Assembly: GCF_016741775.1 (NCBI RefSeq)
Contig: NZ_JAERRK010000013.1
Location: 1 to 64,000, forward strand
Reading direction: 5' to 3'
Origin: Streptomyces actinomycinicus
Lineage (GTDB): Bacteria > Actinomycetota > Actinomycetes > Streptomycetales > Streptomycetaceae
DNA: 64,000 nucleotides
How positions within the stretch are numbered: the first letter of the stretch is position 1; each line of letters starts with the position of its first letter. Under the pieces are notes generated by a model, which did no database searches, was not told the DNA's origin, and worked only from the letters and a program-made list of their open reading frames with translations. Positions 32,801 to 40,765 of the stretch are shown piece after piece. Made by a program: the position numbers and the translations under genes.

Positions 32801-34159
32801 ATGGCTTCCGCAGCGCGGACCCGGTCGCGATCGCAATCGGGGTCACGATCGAGCGGCCCGCGCCGGTCGGGTGGCCGCGGCTCTTCCTCCCGGCGCGACG
32901 CCCAGCGGACGTCAACGCCCTCGCAGGGCTCGGTGGCACCGCGCCTGGAGTCCCGTTCGGGGCGCGGCGGTTCGTTCGCGGTGCAGCGGCTGGTGCTGCT
33001 GGAGATCGCGGCCGCACTCGTGCTGTGCGGGTGGCTCCTCGGCATGGTGGCCCTGATCGCCACCGCACCCGTCGCCGCGGTGCTCGTGGTCCTGGCCGTC
33101 GTCCGGCGGCGGGGTCGGTCCCTGCCGGAGTGGCTCGGCACCCTGCTGGCGATGCGCGCTCGCATACGACGGGCGGCCGGCACGCCGGTGCCTCCGGGGA
33201 CCGACTCCGGTCTGGCGCCGGCCGTGGAGTGCGACCCGACTCTGCGCACGTACAGCCACAACCGCGGCGTCGACCGCGACCAGCGGCCGGTCGGCATGGT
33301 GGGCGACGGCGGCTTCCTGACCGCTGTGCTCCAGGTGGAGTCGGACGTCGACGCCCTGCGCGCGGAGCGTGGCCGCAGGCCGCTGCCCATAGCCCTCGTC
33401 CGGGACGTCCTCGAAGTCGACGGCATCCGGCTGGAGTCGGCCCAGATCGTCGTGCACACGCAGCCCGCGCCCGCGCTGCACCTGCCCCAGCAGTCGGTCG
33501 TGGTCAGCAACTACGCGCCGCTGCAGGCCCAGACCGGATCCCCCGCGGTCCGCATCACCTGGATCGCGCTGAAGCTCGACCCCGAGCTGTGTCCGGAGGC
33601 GGTGGCCGCGCGCGGCGGCGGCCTGCCGGGGGCGCAGAAGTGCCTCGCCCGCTCGGCCGATCACCTCGCGAGCCGCCTGACCGGTGCCGGGTTCCGGGCC
33701 AGCGTGCTCACCGAGGAGGAGCTGACGGCCGCGATCGCGACTTCGGCGTGCGCCAACCCGATGGTGACGGCGCAGGCCGGCCGCGGCGAGGCGCCGCAGC
33801 GCCGTACCGAGGAGTCCAGCCGCAGCTGGCGCTGCGACAACCGCCGGCACACCACCTACTGGGTGCGCCGCTGGCCGCAGTTGGGCGGATCCGGTGGCTC
33901 GCTGGCCCAGCTGGTGGCCCAGCTGACCGCGGTGCCCGCGCTGGCCACGACCTTCAGCCTGACCCTGGCCAAGGGAACGCAGCAGGACGTGACCGTCACC
34001 GGGCATGTGCGGATCACCGGCCGCAGCAAGCAGGAACTGACCGACGCGCGGCGCGAACTGGAGCAGGCGGCGCAGCAGCAGCGGACCGGGCTCGCGCGTC
34101 TGGACCGGGAACAGCTCCCCGGCGTTCTGGCCACCCTGCCGCTCGGAGGTGCCCGCTGA
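32801..34159 (+). CDS. eccE: T7SS protein EccE
   Basis: 452 aa. A basic, Ser/Arg-rich N-terminus (~65 residues) precedes two close membrane helices (LLEIAAALVLCGWLLGMVALI and ATAPVAAVLVVLAVV, about residues 68-107), then a soluble domain, as in EccE of ESX systems. The family is poorly conserved, so the assignment rests on topology, length and position opposite eccB. ATG at 32801 (MASAARTRS), with an open frame upstream from 32711. Its stop overlaps the next gene (TGATG). Confidence 0.8.
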   Translation: MASAARTRSRSQSGSRSSGPRRSGGRGSSSRRDAQRTSTPSQGSVAPRLESRSGRGGSFAVQRLVLLEIAAALVLCGWLLGMVALIATAPVAAVLVVLAVVRRRGRSLPEWLGTLLAMRARIRRAAGTPVPPGTDSGLAPAVECDPTLRTYSHNRGVDRDQRPVGMVGDGGFLTAVLQVESDVDALRAERGRRPLPIALVRDVLEVDGIRLESAQIVVHTQPAPALHLPQQSVVVSNYAPLQAQTGSPAVRITWIALKLDPELCPEAVAARGGGLPGAQKCLARSADHLASRLTGAGFRASVLTEEELTAAIATSACANPMVTAQAGRGEAPQRRTEESSRSWRCDNRRHTTYWVRRWPQLGGSGGSLAQLVAQLTAVPALATTFSLTLAKGTQQDVTVTGHVRITGRSKQELTDARRELEQAAQQQRTGLARLDREQLPGVLATLPLGGAR

Positions 34160-34923
34160 TGGCCATGACGACCACACCGGACCCGTCCGGTCCGGCGCCT
34201 TCGCACCCGAGCCTGGGTGAGCGGCTCCGCACCGGTTTCGGCCTGCTGGGTCCCCGTCACCGGCGGCACACGCTGACCGCGGAGCAGGCCGACGCACTGA
34301 CTCTGCCCATCGGCGACGACGGCGTGGTGGTCGGCGTCAACAGCGAGGGTCAGCCCGCGGTGCTCGGCGTCAACCGTCCGACGGCGTACGACATGGTGCT
34401 CATCGGCGGCCTGTGGACCGCGCAGGTCATGGCACTGCGCTCCGCCGCCACCGGTGCCCGGGTCGCTGTGGAGACCGGGCGGCCGCAGGCCTGGATGCAG
34501 ATGGTGCACGCCATGGGCGGCGGGCAGAACGGGCTGTCGGTGTACGACGTCGGGCGGGTGCCGCCGCAGGGCGCCTCGGCGGGTACGCCCGTGCTGGTGG
34601 TGCGGGACTGCGGTATGCGGCCCCCGCGCGGGCGAGTGGTGTCCGGGCCCTGGCAGTCGGTGCTGACGCTGCTGCCGTACCTCAGCCCGGTCGCGCCCCG
34701 CTTGCTGCGGCAGGCGCGGCTCGCCGGTATCCAGCGGGTGTCGCCGGACGAGGCGGCCGAACTGGGGCGCACCATGGGCCTGTCGCGGACCGAGGTGGAG
34801 TCGTTGCCGGCGCTGCCCGACGGCGTCACGCTGTGGTGCACCGACCGTGACCGGCAGTACGTGCTGACGCAACCCACCGACGCCGAGATCGGATTGTTGG
34901 GCACGCCCCGGCGGATGGACTGA
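34159..34923 (+). CDS. Conserved T7SS-locus protein of unknown function
   Basis: 254 aa, no signal peptide or clear membrane helix. After a Pro-rich start (DPSGPAPSHPS) it has beta-alpha sequence (DGVVVGVNSEGQPAVLGVNRPTAYD, MVLIGGLWTAQVMALRSAAT, ARVAVETGRPQAW) that recalls a nucleotide-binding or Rossmann-like fold without a P-loop. ATG at 34159 overlaps the eccE stop, so the two are translationally coupled. This suggests it works with EccE on the cytoplasmic side; function unrecognised. Confidence 0.8.
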   Translation: MAMTTTPDPSGPAPSHPSLGERLRTGFGLLGPRHRRHTLTAEQADALTLPIGDDGVVVGVNSEGQPAVLGVNRPTAYDMVLIGGLWTAQVMALRSAATGARVAVETGRPQAWMQMVHAMGGGQNGLSVYDVGRVPPQGASAGTPVLVVRDCGMRPPRGRVVSGPWQSVLTLLPYLSPVAPRLLRQARLAGIQRVSPDEAAELGRTMGLSRTEVESLPALPDGVTLWCTDRDRQYVLTQPTDAEIGLLGTPRRMD

Positions 34924-35223
34924 ACTGCCCTTACCTGTCCCTTTTGTTCACGGTGTCGCGGCGGCTGCGCGGGACGCACGGGGTGCTCTCGCGCGTGCTG
35001 CGACCCGGTGTGCGTGTGCGGAGAGGCGGGCGGCCCTGCCGAGGTGTGGCTCGTGGTGATTAGGCTGGGAGCGGGCGCGATGGCAGGACCCGTGGGCCGG
35101 GCGTCGGTGTCCCGGGGAGGGCCGCTGGACCGGACTGCCCCGAACGACTACGGACGACTCGGTACGACACGACATGGTCGCCCCGGCACGGCATGAGGGT
35201 GCTCGACCACACCAGGAGGAACT
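34924..35223 (+). other. 300-nt gap before the EspI-like gene
   Basis: No gene supported. A -10-like TAGGCT (35061-35066) lies about 160 nt before the GTG, and AGGAGGA (35214-35220) is a near-perfect ribosome binding site. The gap suggests that the large ATPase gene has its own promoter rather than depending on eccE. Confidence 0.5.
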
Positions 35224-38200
35224 GTGAGCAGCGATCGGGACGGGATGCGCGGGGGCTGGGACACACCCGGCGATGACCAGCCCGACGCGGAGGCCGTCGA
35301 GACCACCGGTGAGTTCACCATCGACTACGCTCCACCCGCCTGGTACACGCAGAACGCGTCCGGTACGAGGCCGGGACCGGGCGGCGCGGGCGGTTTCGCC
35401 GGCACCGGCGGCACCGGTGCCGCGGGCGACCCGGGTGCTCCGGCCGGCTCCGGCGTCCCGCCGTTCCCGCCGGGTTCACCGGTTCCGGGACCGACGCCGC
35501 CACCGCCGGCCGCCCACCCGGCGGGCACGCCGCCGCAGGGCACCGCGTTCAGTCCGCCGCAGGGGGCTCCGTACGCTCCCCCGCAGGGCGCTCCGCACAC
35601 TCCGCCGCAGGGAGTCGCGCAGACCCCGCCGCAGGGGGCTCCGTTCGTTCCGGCTCAGGGGGGCGGGTTCACTCCGGCCCAGGCAGATCCGGCTCAGGGA
35701 GGCGGGTTCACTCCGCCCCAGGCAGATCCGGCTCAGCGAGGCGGGTTCACTCCGCCTCACGGGGCTTCGTACTCTCCGGCCGCACCGGCGGAGGGGGCGC
35801 CGTTCGCTCCGGCCGAGGGCGCGCCGTTCGCTCCGGCCGAGGGCGCGCCGTTCGCTCCGGGGGTGCAGCCCGCGCCGCCGGTCGGCAACCCGGTTCCGAT
35901 GCCGCGGCTGCCCGAAGGGTTCGAGCCGCAGCAGGCCGCGCAGCAGGCGCAGCCTGACCAGCCGGGGACGCCGGCCGCTTCCGCCGCTGCCGAGCCCGAG
36001 ACGGACAACGGGGACCTGGAGAGCGGGGCGACCATGCGGTTCTCCGCCGTCGCCCTGAAACGCCAGATGGCCGAGATCGCCGAGCGCGCGGCAGCCGCCG
36101 GGACGCCGGGTGAGACCGGCGGCGAGGGCTCCGCGGAGGTCTCGGCTTCGGCTGCCGACGAGGGTTCGGGGGCCGGTTCCGCCGCGGAGGCGGCCGCCGG
36201 AGCCTCGGATGCGCCGGGCGGCGAGGAGCCCTCCGGCGGCGAAGCCGGTGCGTGCGCTGACGAGGAGTCCTCCGGCGGCCAGGCCGGTGCGTCGGAGGGG
36301 GCGGCGGCCGGTGCGTCGGGCGGCGCGGTGGCCGGTGCGTCGGGGGGCGCGGTGGCCGAGGTCGTCGTCTCCCGGGACGCCGCGTCCGAAGGGGACGAGG
36401 CGCCGGGCGGCAGCGCTCAGGCCGACGGCGCTGACGGCTCGGCCGTGCCGGGAGCCGAGAAGGCCCTCGGCGGAGATCCGGTCGATGCCGCAGGGAAGGG
36501 TGTCGCGGGTACGGATGTCGTCGGCCTCGGCGCCGGCGCCGAGAACGCTGTGGGCGAGGGCGGCGGGGCGGAGACGGCTGCCGCGGAGACGGGTGCCGCG
36601 GAGAACGGTGCGGCGGACGCCGTGCGGACCGACGCGTCGGAGGGCTCTTCCGAGAGCACTGAGAGCACCGAGACTGCCGAGTCCGGCGAGTCCGCCCGCG
36701 CCGCCGACACCGCCGACACCGCCATGTCCGCCGCGTCCGCCGACACCGGCCGGCCCGGCGCATCGGAGCAGTCGGACGCCGTAGGGGCGGACCGTGTGGT
36801 GGCGGATGCCGTCGTGGCGGACGCTGTGGTCCAGGGAGGTGCAACCCAGCAGGCCGACGTGTCCCAGCAGGCCGGCGTGTCCCAGCAGGCCGGCGTTTCC
36901 CAGCAGGCCGGCGTTTCCCAGCAGGCCGACGCGTCCGAGCAGGCCGCCGGGGCTCCGCACCCTGCCGCGCCTCCCGCGCCGCCGGCTCCGCACGGCGCCC
37001 AGCCCGGCTGGACCCCGCCGCCCGCGCCGCAGGACGGGCTGCCTCCGCTGCCGCCGTCGTACCAGCCGGCCGCCCCGGCGTCCGCGGCCCAGTGGCCCGC
37101 GCAGCCCGCGCCGCACCAGACCGGCCCGCACCAGACCGGCCCGCAGCAGCCCGGCCCCGTGCCCGGTCAGCTGCCGTACCCGCAGCCGCAGCCGTCGGCC
37201 GCGCAGGGTTCCGTCGGCATGCCCGGCCAGCAGCCGCCGTTCCAGCCGCAGGCCCCGCAGCCCGCGCCCGCCGCGTGGAACCAGCCGAACCAGCCGAACC
37301 AGCCCGGCCAACAGCCCCAGGCCCAGCCCCACCAGCCGCATCAACCCGTTCCGGGCGGCCAACCCCACCAGCCGCATCAACCCGTTCCGGGCGGCCAACC
37401 CCATCAGGTGAGTCAGCCCCACCAGGCGGGCCAACCCGATCAGGCGAACCCGAGTGGCCGATTGAACGCGTCCGGGCAGCCCGGCGCGTCCGCCGCGCCC
37501 GGGGTCGGGCCGCAGCCGGTGCCCAACGAGCCCACGCCGCCGAGCGGTTACGGCTTCCCCCAGCCCGGCGCGCCCACTCCCCCGGCGCCGCCCGGCGGTT
37601 ACGGCTTCCCGCAGCCCTCGGCCCCCCAGCCGAACACCAACGCCCCCACCCCGCCGAGTGGCTACGGCTTCCCTCAGCAGGGCGCGCCCAACCTCCCTGC
37701 TGAGCCCGGCGGTTACGGCTTCCCCCAGCAGGACGCCGCAACCCCCCGGCCCCAGGCGAGCGGTTACGGCTTCCCCCAGCCTCCGCAGAACCCACAGAGC
37801 CCACAGAACGCGCAGACCCCGCAAGGCCCGCTGAATCCGCAGAGCGCGCAGAGCGCGATGAGCCCGGACGCGGGCCCCGCTCCAGACGCCCCGTACGCCC
37901 CGGTCGACCCGCGTTCCGGTGCCGCGTGGCCGCAGCCCGTGCAGCACGACCAGCGGCAGCCGACCAACCCCGGTGCCGCGCCGCTCGGTTACACCGCCGC
38001 CGTGGAGCTGTCCTCGGACCGGCTGCTCAACAACAAGAGGCAGAAGGCCAAGAGCGGGCGGCCCGCGGCAGCCGCCGGCCGGTTCAAGATCGGTGGCAAG
38101 AAGGAGGAGGCCGAGCGGCAGCGCAAGCTGGAGCTGATCCGTACACCGGTGCTGTCCTGCTACCGGATAGCGGTCATCAGCCTCAAGGGCGGCGTCGGCA

Positions 38201-39429
38201 AGACGACCACGACGACCGCGCTCGGCTCGACCCTCGCCACCGAGCGGCAGGACAAGATCCTCGCCATCGACGCCAACCCTGACGCCGGTACGCTCGGGCG
38301 CCGGGTACGCCGGGAGACCGGGGCCACCATCCGTGACCTCGTCCAGGCGATCCCGTACCTGAACTCGTACATGGACATCCGCCGGTTCACCTCCCAGGCG
38401 CCCTCCGGTCTGGAGATCATCGCCAACGACGTGGACCCGGCCGTCTCGACCACGTTCAACGACGAGGACTACCGGCGCGCGATCGACGTCCTCGGCCGGC
38501 AGTACCCCGTGATCCTCACCGACTCGGGCACGGGTCTGCTGTACAGCGCCATGCGCGGGGTGCTCGACCTCGCCGACCAGCTCATCATCATCTCCACGCC
38601 GTCCGTGGACGGTGCGAGCAGCGCCAGTACGACGCTGGACTGGCTGTCCGCGCACGGTTACGCGGACCTGGTGTCCCGGTCCCTCACCGTGATCTCCGGA
38701 GTCCGCGAGACCGGAAAGATGATCAAGGTCGACGACATCGTGTCGCACTTCCAGACGCGGACCCGCGGGGTCGTGGTCGTGCCCTTCGACGAGCATCTGG
38801 CCGCCGGTGCCGAGGTCGACCTCGACATGATGCGGCCGCGGACGCGCGAGGCGTACTTCAACCTCGCCGCGCTGGTCGCCGAGGACTTCGTCCGGCACCA
38901 GCAGGCGCACGGCCTGTGGACCAGCGACGGCAACCCGCCGCCGGTGGCAGCCCCGCCCATGCCGGGCCAGCCCATGCCGGGCCAGGCGATGCCGGGACAG
39001 CCGGTTCAGGGCCAGGCGATGCCAGGACAGGCGATGCCAGGGCAGCCGATCCCGGGGCAGCCGGTCCCGAGCCAGCTGTACGGCGCCGGGCAGCCCTACC
39101 AGCAGGTCCCCGGCCAGCAGCAGTACCCGCAGGGCCCAGGTCAGCAGCCGTACCCTCAGGTCCCCGGCCAGGGTCAGACTCCCGGCCAGGCACCGGCCCA
39201 GGCCCAGGCCCCTGCCCAGCCGTACGCGCCGGACCAGCAGCCGTACCCGCCGCAGCAAGGTCAGCCGCAGGGACAGCCGCAGGGACAACAGGCGCCGCAG
39301 CAGCCGTATCCGGCCCAGCCGGGTTACCCGCAGCAGCCCGCGCAGGCCCAGCCGCAGCCCCAGCCGCAGGCCCACCCCCAGCCGCCGCACGGACAGCAGC
39401 AGCCGCCGCAGGCTCCGCCCCAGCAGTAG
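35224..39429 (+). CDS. EspI-like ParA/MinD ATPase with long disordered N-terminus
   Basis: 1401 aa. Residues 1 to about 960 are Pro/Gln/Gly/Ala-rich and repetitive (APFAPAEG, VSQQAG, YGFPQP repeats). A ParA/MinD-type ATPase occupies about 975-1225, with the deviant Walker A ISLKGGVGKTTTT near 985, ILAIDANPDAG and VILTDSGTG. A Gln/Pro-rich tail (AMPGQ, QQPYP) closes the protein. This layout matches mycobacterial EspI, an ESX-1-associated ATPase, and S. coelicolor carries a similar gene at this position as I recall. GTG start after AGGAGGA. It may couple ATP level or cell position to secretion (inference). Low-complexity repeats invite length variation between strains. Confidence 0.88.
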   Translation: MSSDRDGMRGGWDTPGDDQPDAEAVETTGEFTIDYAPPAWYTQNASGTRPGPGGAGGFAGTGGTGAAGDPGAPAGSGVPPFPPGSPVPGPTPPPPAAHPAGTPPQGTAFSPPQGAPYAPPQGAPHTPPQGVAQTPPQGAPFVPAQGGGFTPAQADPAQGGGFTPPQADPAQRGGFTPPHGASYSPAAPAEGAPFAPAEGAPFAPAEGAPFAPGVQPAPPVGNPVPMPRLPEGFEPQQAAQQAQPDQPGTPAASAAAEPETDNGDLESGATMRFSAVALKRQMAEIAERAAAAGTPGETGGEGSAEVSASAADEGSGAGSAAEAAAGASDAPGGEEPSGGEAGACADEESSGGQAGASEGAAAGASGGAVAGASGGAVAEVVVSRDAASEGDEAPGGSAQADGADGSAVPGAEKALGGDPVDAAGKGVAGTDVVGLGAGAENAVGEGGGAETAAAETGAAENGAADAVRTDASEGSSESTESTETAESGESARAADTADTAMSAASADTGRPGASEQSDAVGADRVVADAVVADAVVQGGATQQADVSQQAGVSQQAGVSQQAGVSQQADASEQAAGAPHPAAPPAPPAPHGAQPGWTPPPAPQDGLPPLPPSYQPAAPASAAQWPAQPAPHQTGPHQTGPQQPGPVPGQLPYPQPQPSAAQGSVGMPGQQPPFQPQAPQPAPAAWNQPNQPNQPGQQPQAQPHQPHQPVPGGQPHQPHQPVPGGQPHQVSQPHQAGQPDQANPSGRLNASGQPGASAAPGVGPQPVPNEPTPPSGYGFPQPGAPTPPAPPGGYGFPQPSAPQPNTNAPTPPSGYGFPQQGAPNLPAEPGGYGFPQQDAATPRPQASGYGFPQPPQNPQSPQNAQTPQGPLNPQSAQSAMSPDAGPAPDAPYAPVDPRSGAAWPQPVQHDQRQPTNPGAAPLGYTAAVELSSDRLLNNKRQKAKSGRPAAAAGRFKIGGKKEEAERQRKLELIRTPVLSCYRIAVISLKGGVGKTTTTTALGSTLATERQDKILAIDANPDAGTLGRRVRRETGATIRDLVQAIPYLNSYMDIRRFTSQAPSGLEIIANDVDPAVSTTFNDEDYRRAIDVLGRQYPVILTDSGTGLLYSAMRGVLDLADQLIIISTPSVDGASSASTTLDWLSAHGYADLVSRSLTVISGVRETGKMIKVDDIVSHFQTRTRGVVVVPFDEHLAAGAEVDLDMMRPRTREAYFNLAALVAEDFVRHQQAHGLWTSDGNPPPVAAPPMPGQPMPGQAMPGQPVQGQAMPGQAMPGQPIPGQPVPSQLYGAGQPYQQVPGQQQYPQGPGQQPYPQVPGQGQTPGQAPAQAQAPAQPYAPDQQPYPPQQGQPQGQPQGQQAPQQPYPAQPGYPQQPAQAQPQPQPQAHPQPPHGQQQPPQAPPQQ
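35652..35768 (+). repeat. 39-bp in-frame tandem repeat, three units
   Basis: Units start at 35652, 35691 and 35730, encoding AQGGGFTPPQADP-like 13-residue blocks in the disordered N-terminus of the EspI-like protein. Copies differ at a few bases. Confidence 0.85.
35797..35859 (+). repeat. 24-bp in-frame tandem repeat
   Basis: Two exact 24-bp units (35797-35820, 35821-35844) plus a partial third, encoding APFAPAEG. Confidence 0.85.
36847..36936 (+). repeat. 18-bp in-frame tandem repeat, five units
   Basis: Five 18-bp units encoding QQAGVS/QQADVS. The two units at 36883 and 36901 are identical over the 18 bp, which suggests recent slippage. Confidence 0.85.
37327..37398 (+). repeat. 36-bp exact duplication
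   Basis: Two identical 36-bp copies (37327-37362 and 37363-37398), encoding PHQPHQPVPGGQ twice, followed by a diverged third start. Confidence 0.85.
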
Positions 39430-39441
39430 GGCGGTGAGACG

Positions 39442-39484
39442 GCGAAAGGGCGGCCGGTGCACAGCGCACCGGCCGCCCTTTCGC
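39442..39484. terminator. 19-bp bidirectional terminator
   Basis: Perfect 19-bp stem (39442-39460 with 39466-39484) and 5-nt loop, 13 nt after the EspI-like stop and before the convergent ribF stop. It closes the second edge of the T7SS block. Confidence 0.88.
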
Positions 39485-39551
39485 TGCGCTCCTCGAACCG
39501 GCTGGAACGAACGGATGCGCCTCCGCCGTCAGTCCCGGCGGTCAGACCGCC

Positions 39552-40499
39552 TCACTCGTCCGCCGCAACGATCTCGCGGCACCGCTTCACATCCGCGGCC
39601 ATCTGCTCCAGCAGGGCCTCGAGGGACTCGAACTTCGCCTGGCCGCGCACATAGGCCAGGAAGTCGACGGCGACGTGCAGGCCGTACAGGTCGAGGCCCA
39701 CGCGGTCGATGGCGTACGCCTCCACCGTGCGCTCGGTGCCGTCGAACTGCGGGTTCGTGCCGACGGAGATCGCGGCGGGCATGGCCTCGCCCTGCGCGTG
39801 CAGATAGCCGGCGTACACGCCGTCGGCGGGGATCGCGGTGTGCGGGAGCGTCTCGACGTTGGCCGTCGGGAAGCCCAGCTCACGGCCGCGCTGGGCGCCG
39901 CGGACGACGACGCCCTCCACGCGGTGCGGGCGGCCCAGGATCTCGCGGGCGCCCGAGACGTCGCCCTCGGCGACCAGGCGGCGGGTCAGCGTGGACGAGA
40001 ACGGCTCGCCGCCGCCCGCCTCACCCGTGACGTAGAGGTCGACGACCTCCACCTCGAAGTCGTAGACCTTGCCCTGCTCGGTGAGGAACTCGACGTTGCC
40101 GGCCGCCTTGTGGCCGAAGCGGAAGTTGGGGCCTTCCACGACCGCCTTGGCGTGCAGCTTGTCCACCAGGACCTTCACCACGAAGTCGGCGGGCGACAGC
40201 TTCGAGAACTCGGTCGTGAAGGGGAGGACGAGGACCGCGTCCACACCCAGGCCGGCCATCAGTTCGGCGCGGCGGTGGTGGGGGGCCAGCAGCGGCGGGT
40301 GGCTGCCGGGGCGGACGACCTCGCTGGGGTGCGGGTCGAAGGTGACGACCACGGCGGGGACGCCGAGTTCGCGGGCGCGGTCGACGGCGTGCTTGATGAT
40401 CAGCTGGTGGCCGCGGTGGACGCCGTCGTAGGAACCGATGGTGACGACGCTGCGCCCCCAGTCCTGGGGGATGTCCTCCAAGCCACGCCAGCGCTGCAC
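39552..40499 (-). CDS. ribF: Bifunctional riboflavin kinase/FAD synthetase
   Basis: 315 aa. Makes FMN and then FAD. The N-terminal adenylyltransferase domain shows GSYDGVHRGHQ (HxGH-like) and VVTFDPHPSEV; the C-terminal kinase domain shows GRELGFPTANV. GTG at 40499 with GAGGAG upstream. It lies downstream of truB in the conserved translation-gene order, but the 4-kb STAND-like gene separates them here. Convergent with the EspI-like gene. Confidence 0.95.
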   Translation of the reverse strand: MQRWRGLEDIPQDWGRSVVTIGSYDGVHRGHQLIIKHAVDRARELGVPAVVVTFDPHPSEVVRPGSHPPLLAPHHRRAELMAGLGVDAVLVLPFTTEFSKLSPADFVVKVLVDKLHAKAVVEGPNFRFGHKAAGNVEFLTEQGKVYDFEVEVVDLYVTGEAGGGEPFSSTLTRRLVAEGDVSGAREILGRPHRVEGVVVRGAQRGRELGFPTANVETLPHTAIPADGVYAGYLHAQGEAMPAAISVGTNPQFDGTERTVEAYAIDRVGLDLYGLHVAVDFLAYVRGQAKFESLEALLEQMAADVKRCREIVAADE

Positions 40500-40657
40500 T
40501 GTGACCGCTCCTCGAACCCTTGTCCGTGTCTATCCATAGCTCGTTGTGCAGGTCTAAGGGTGCCATGCCGGGTGGCCCGCGCCACCATCGGCATGGGGGC
40601 TGTGACGGGGCGCACGTCCACGGGTGCGGCTCGGGCCGGTATGCGCAGGCCCGGTCC

Positions 40658-40765
40658 CCGCTCGAGCCGGCACCCGGCCTCCGCTCGGGCGGGTACCCGG
40701 CCTCCGCTCGGGCCGGTACCCGGACGCCCTGCCTCCGCTCAGGCCGGTACCCGGACGCCCGCCAA
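40658..40765. repeat. Imperfect repeats overlapping a gene end
   Basis: Four related units (40658-40680, 40681-40703, 40704-40734, 40735-40765) built on CCGCTCGGGCCGGTACCCGG. The last contains the final codons (GVRVPA) and stop of the STAND-like gene; the others extend toward ribF. Confidence 0.75.

Noticed and set aside
35476..39462. 1328-aa minus-strand open frame opposite the EspI-like gene
   Set aside because: Arg/Leu/Gly-rich shadow without domains; the plus strand has a ParA ATPase and a strong ribosome binding site.
40658..40765. Possible CRISPR or integration repeats
   Set aside because: Units are contiguous, imperfect and derived from the gene end; no integrase.
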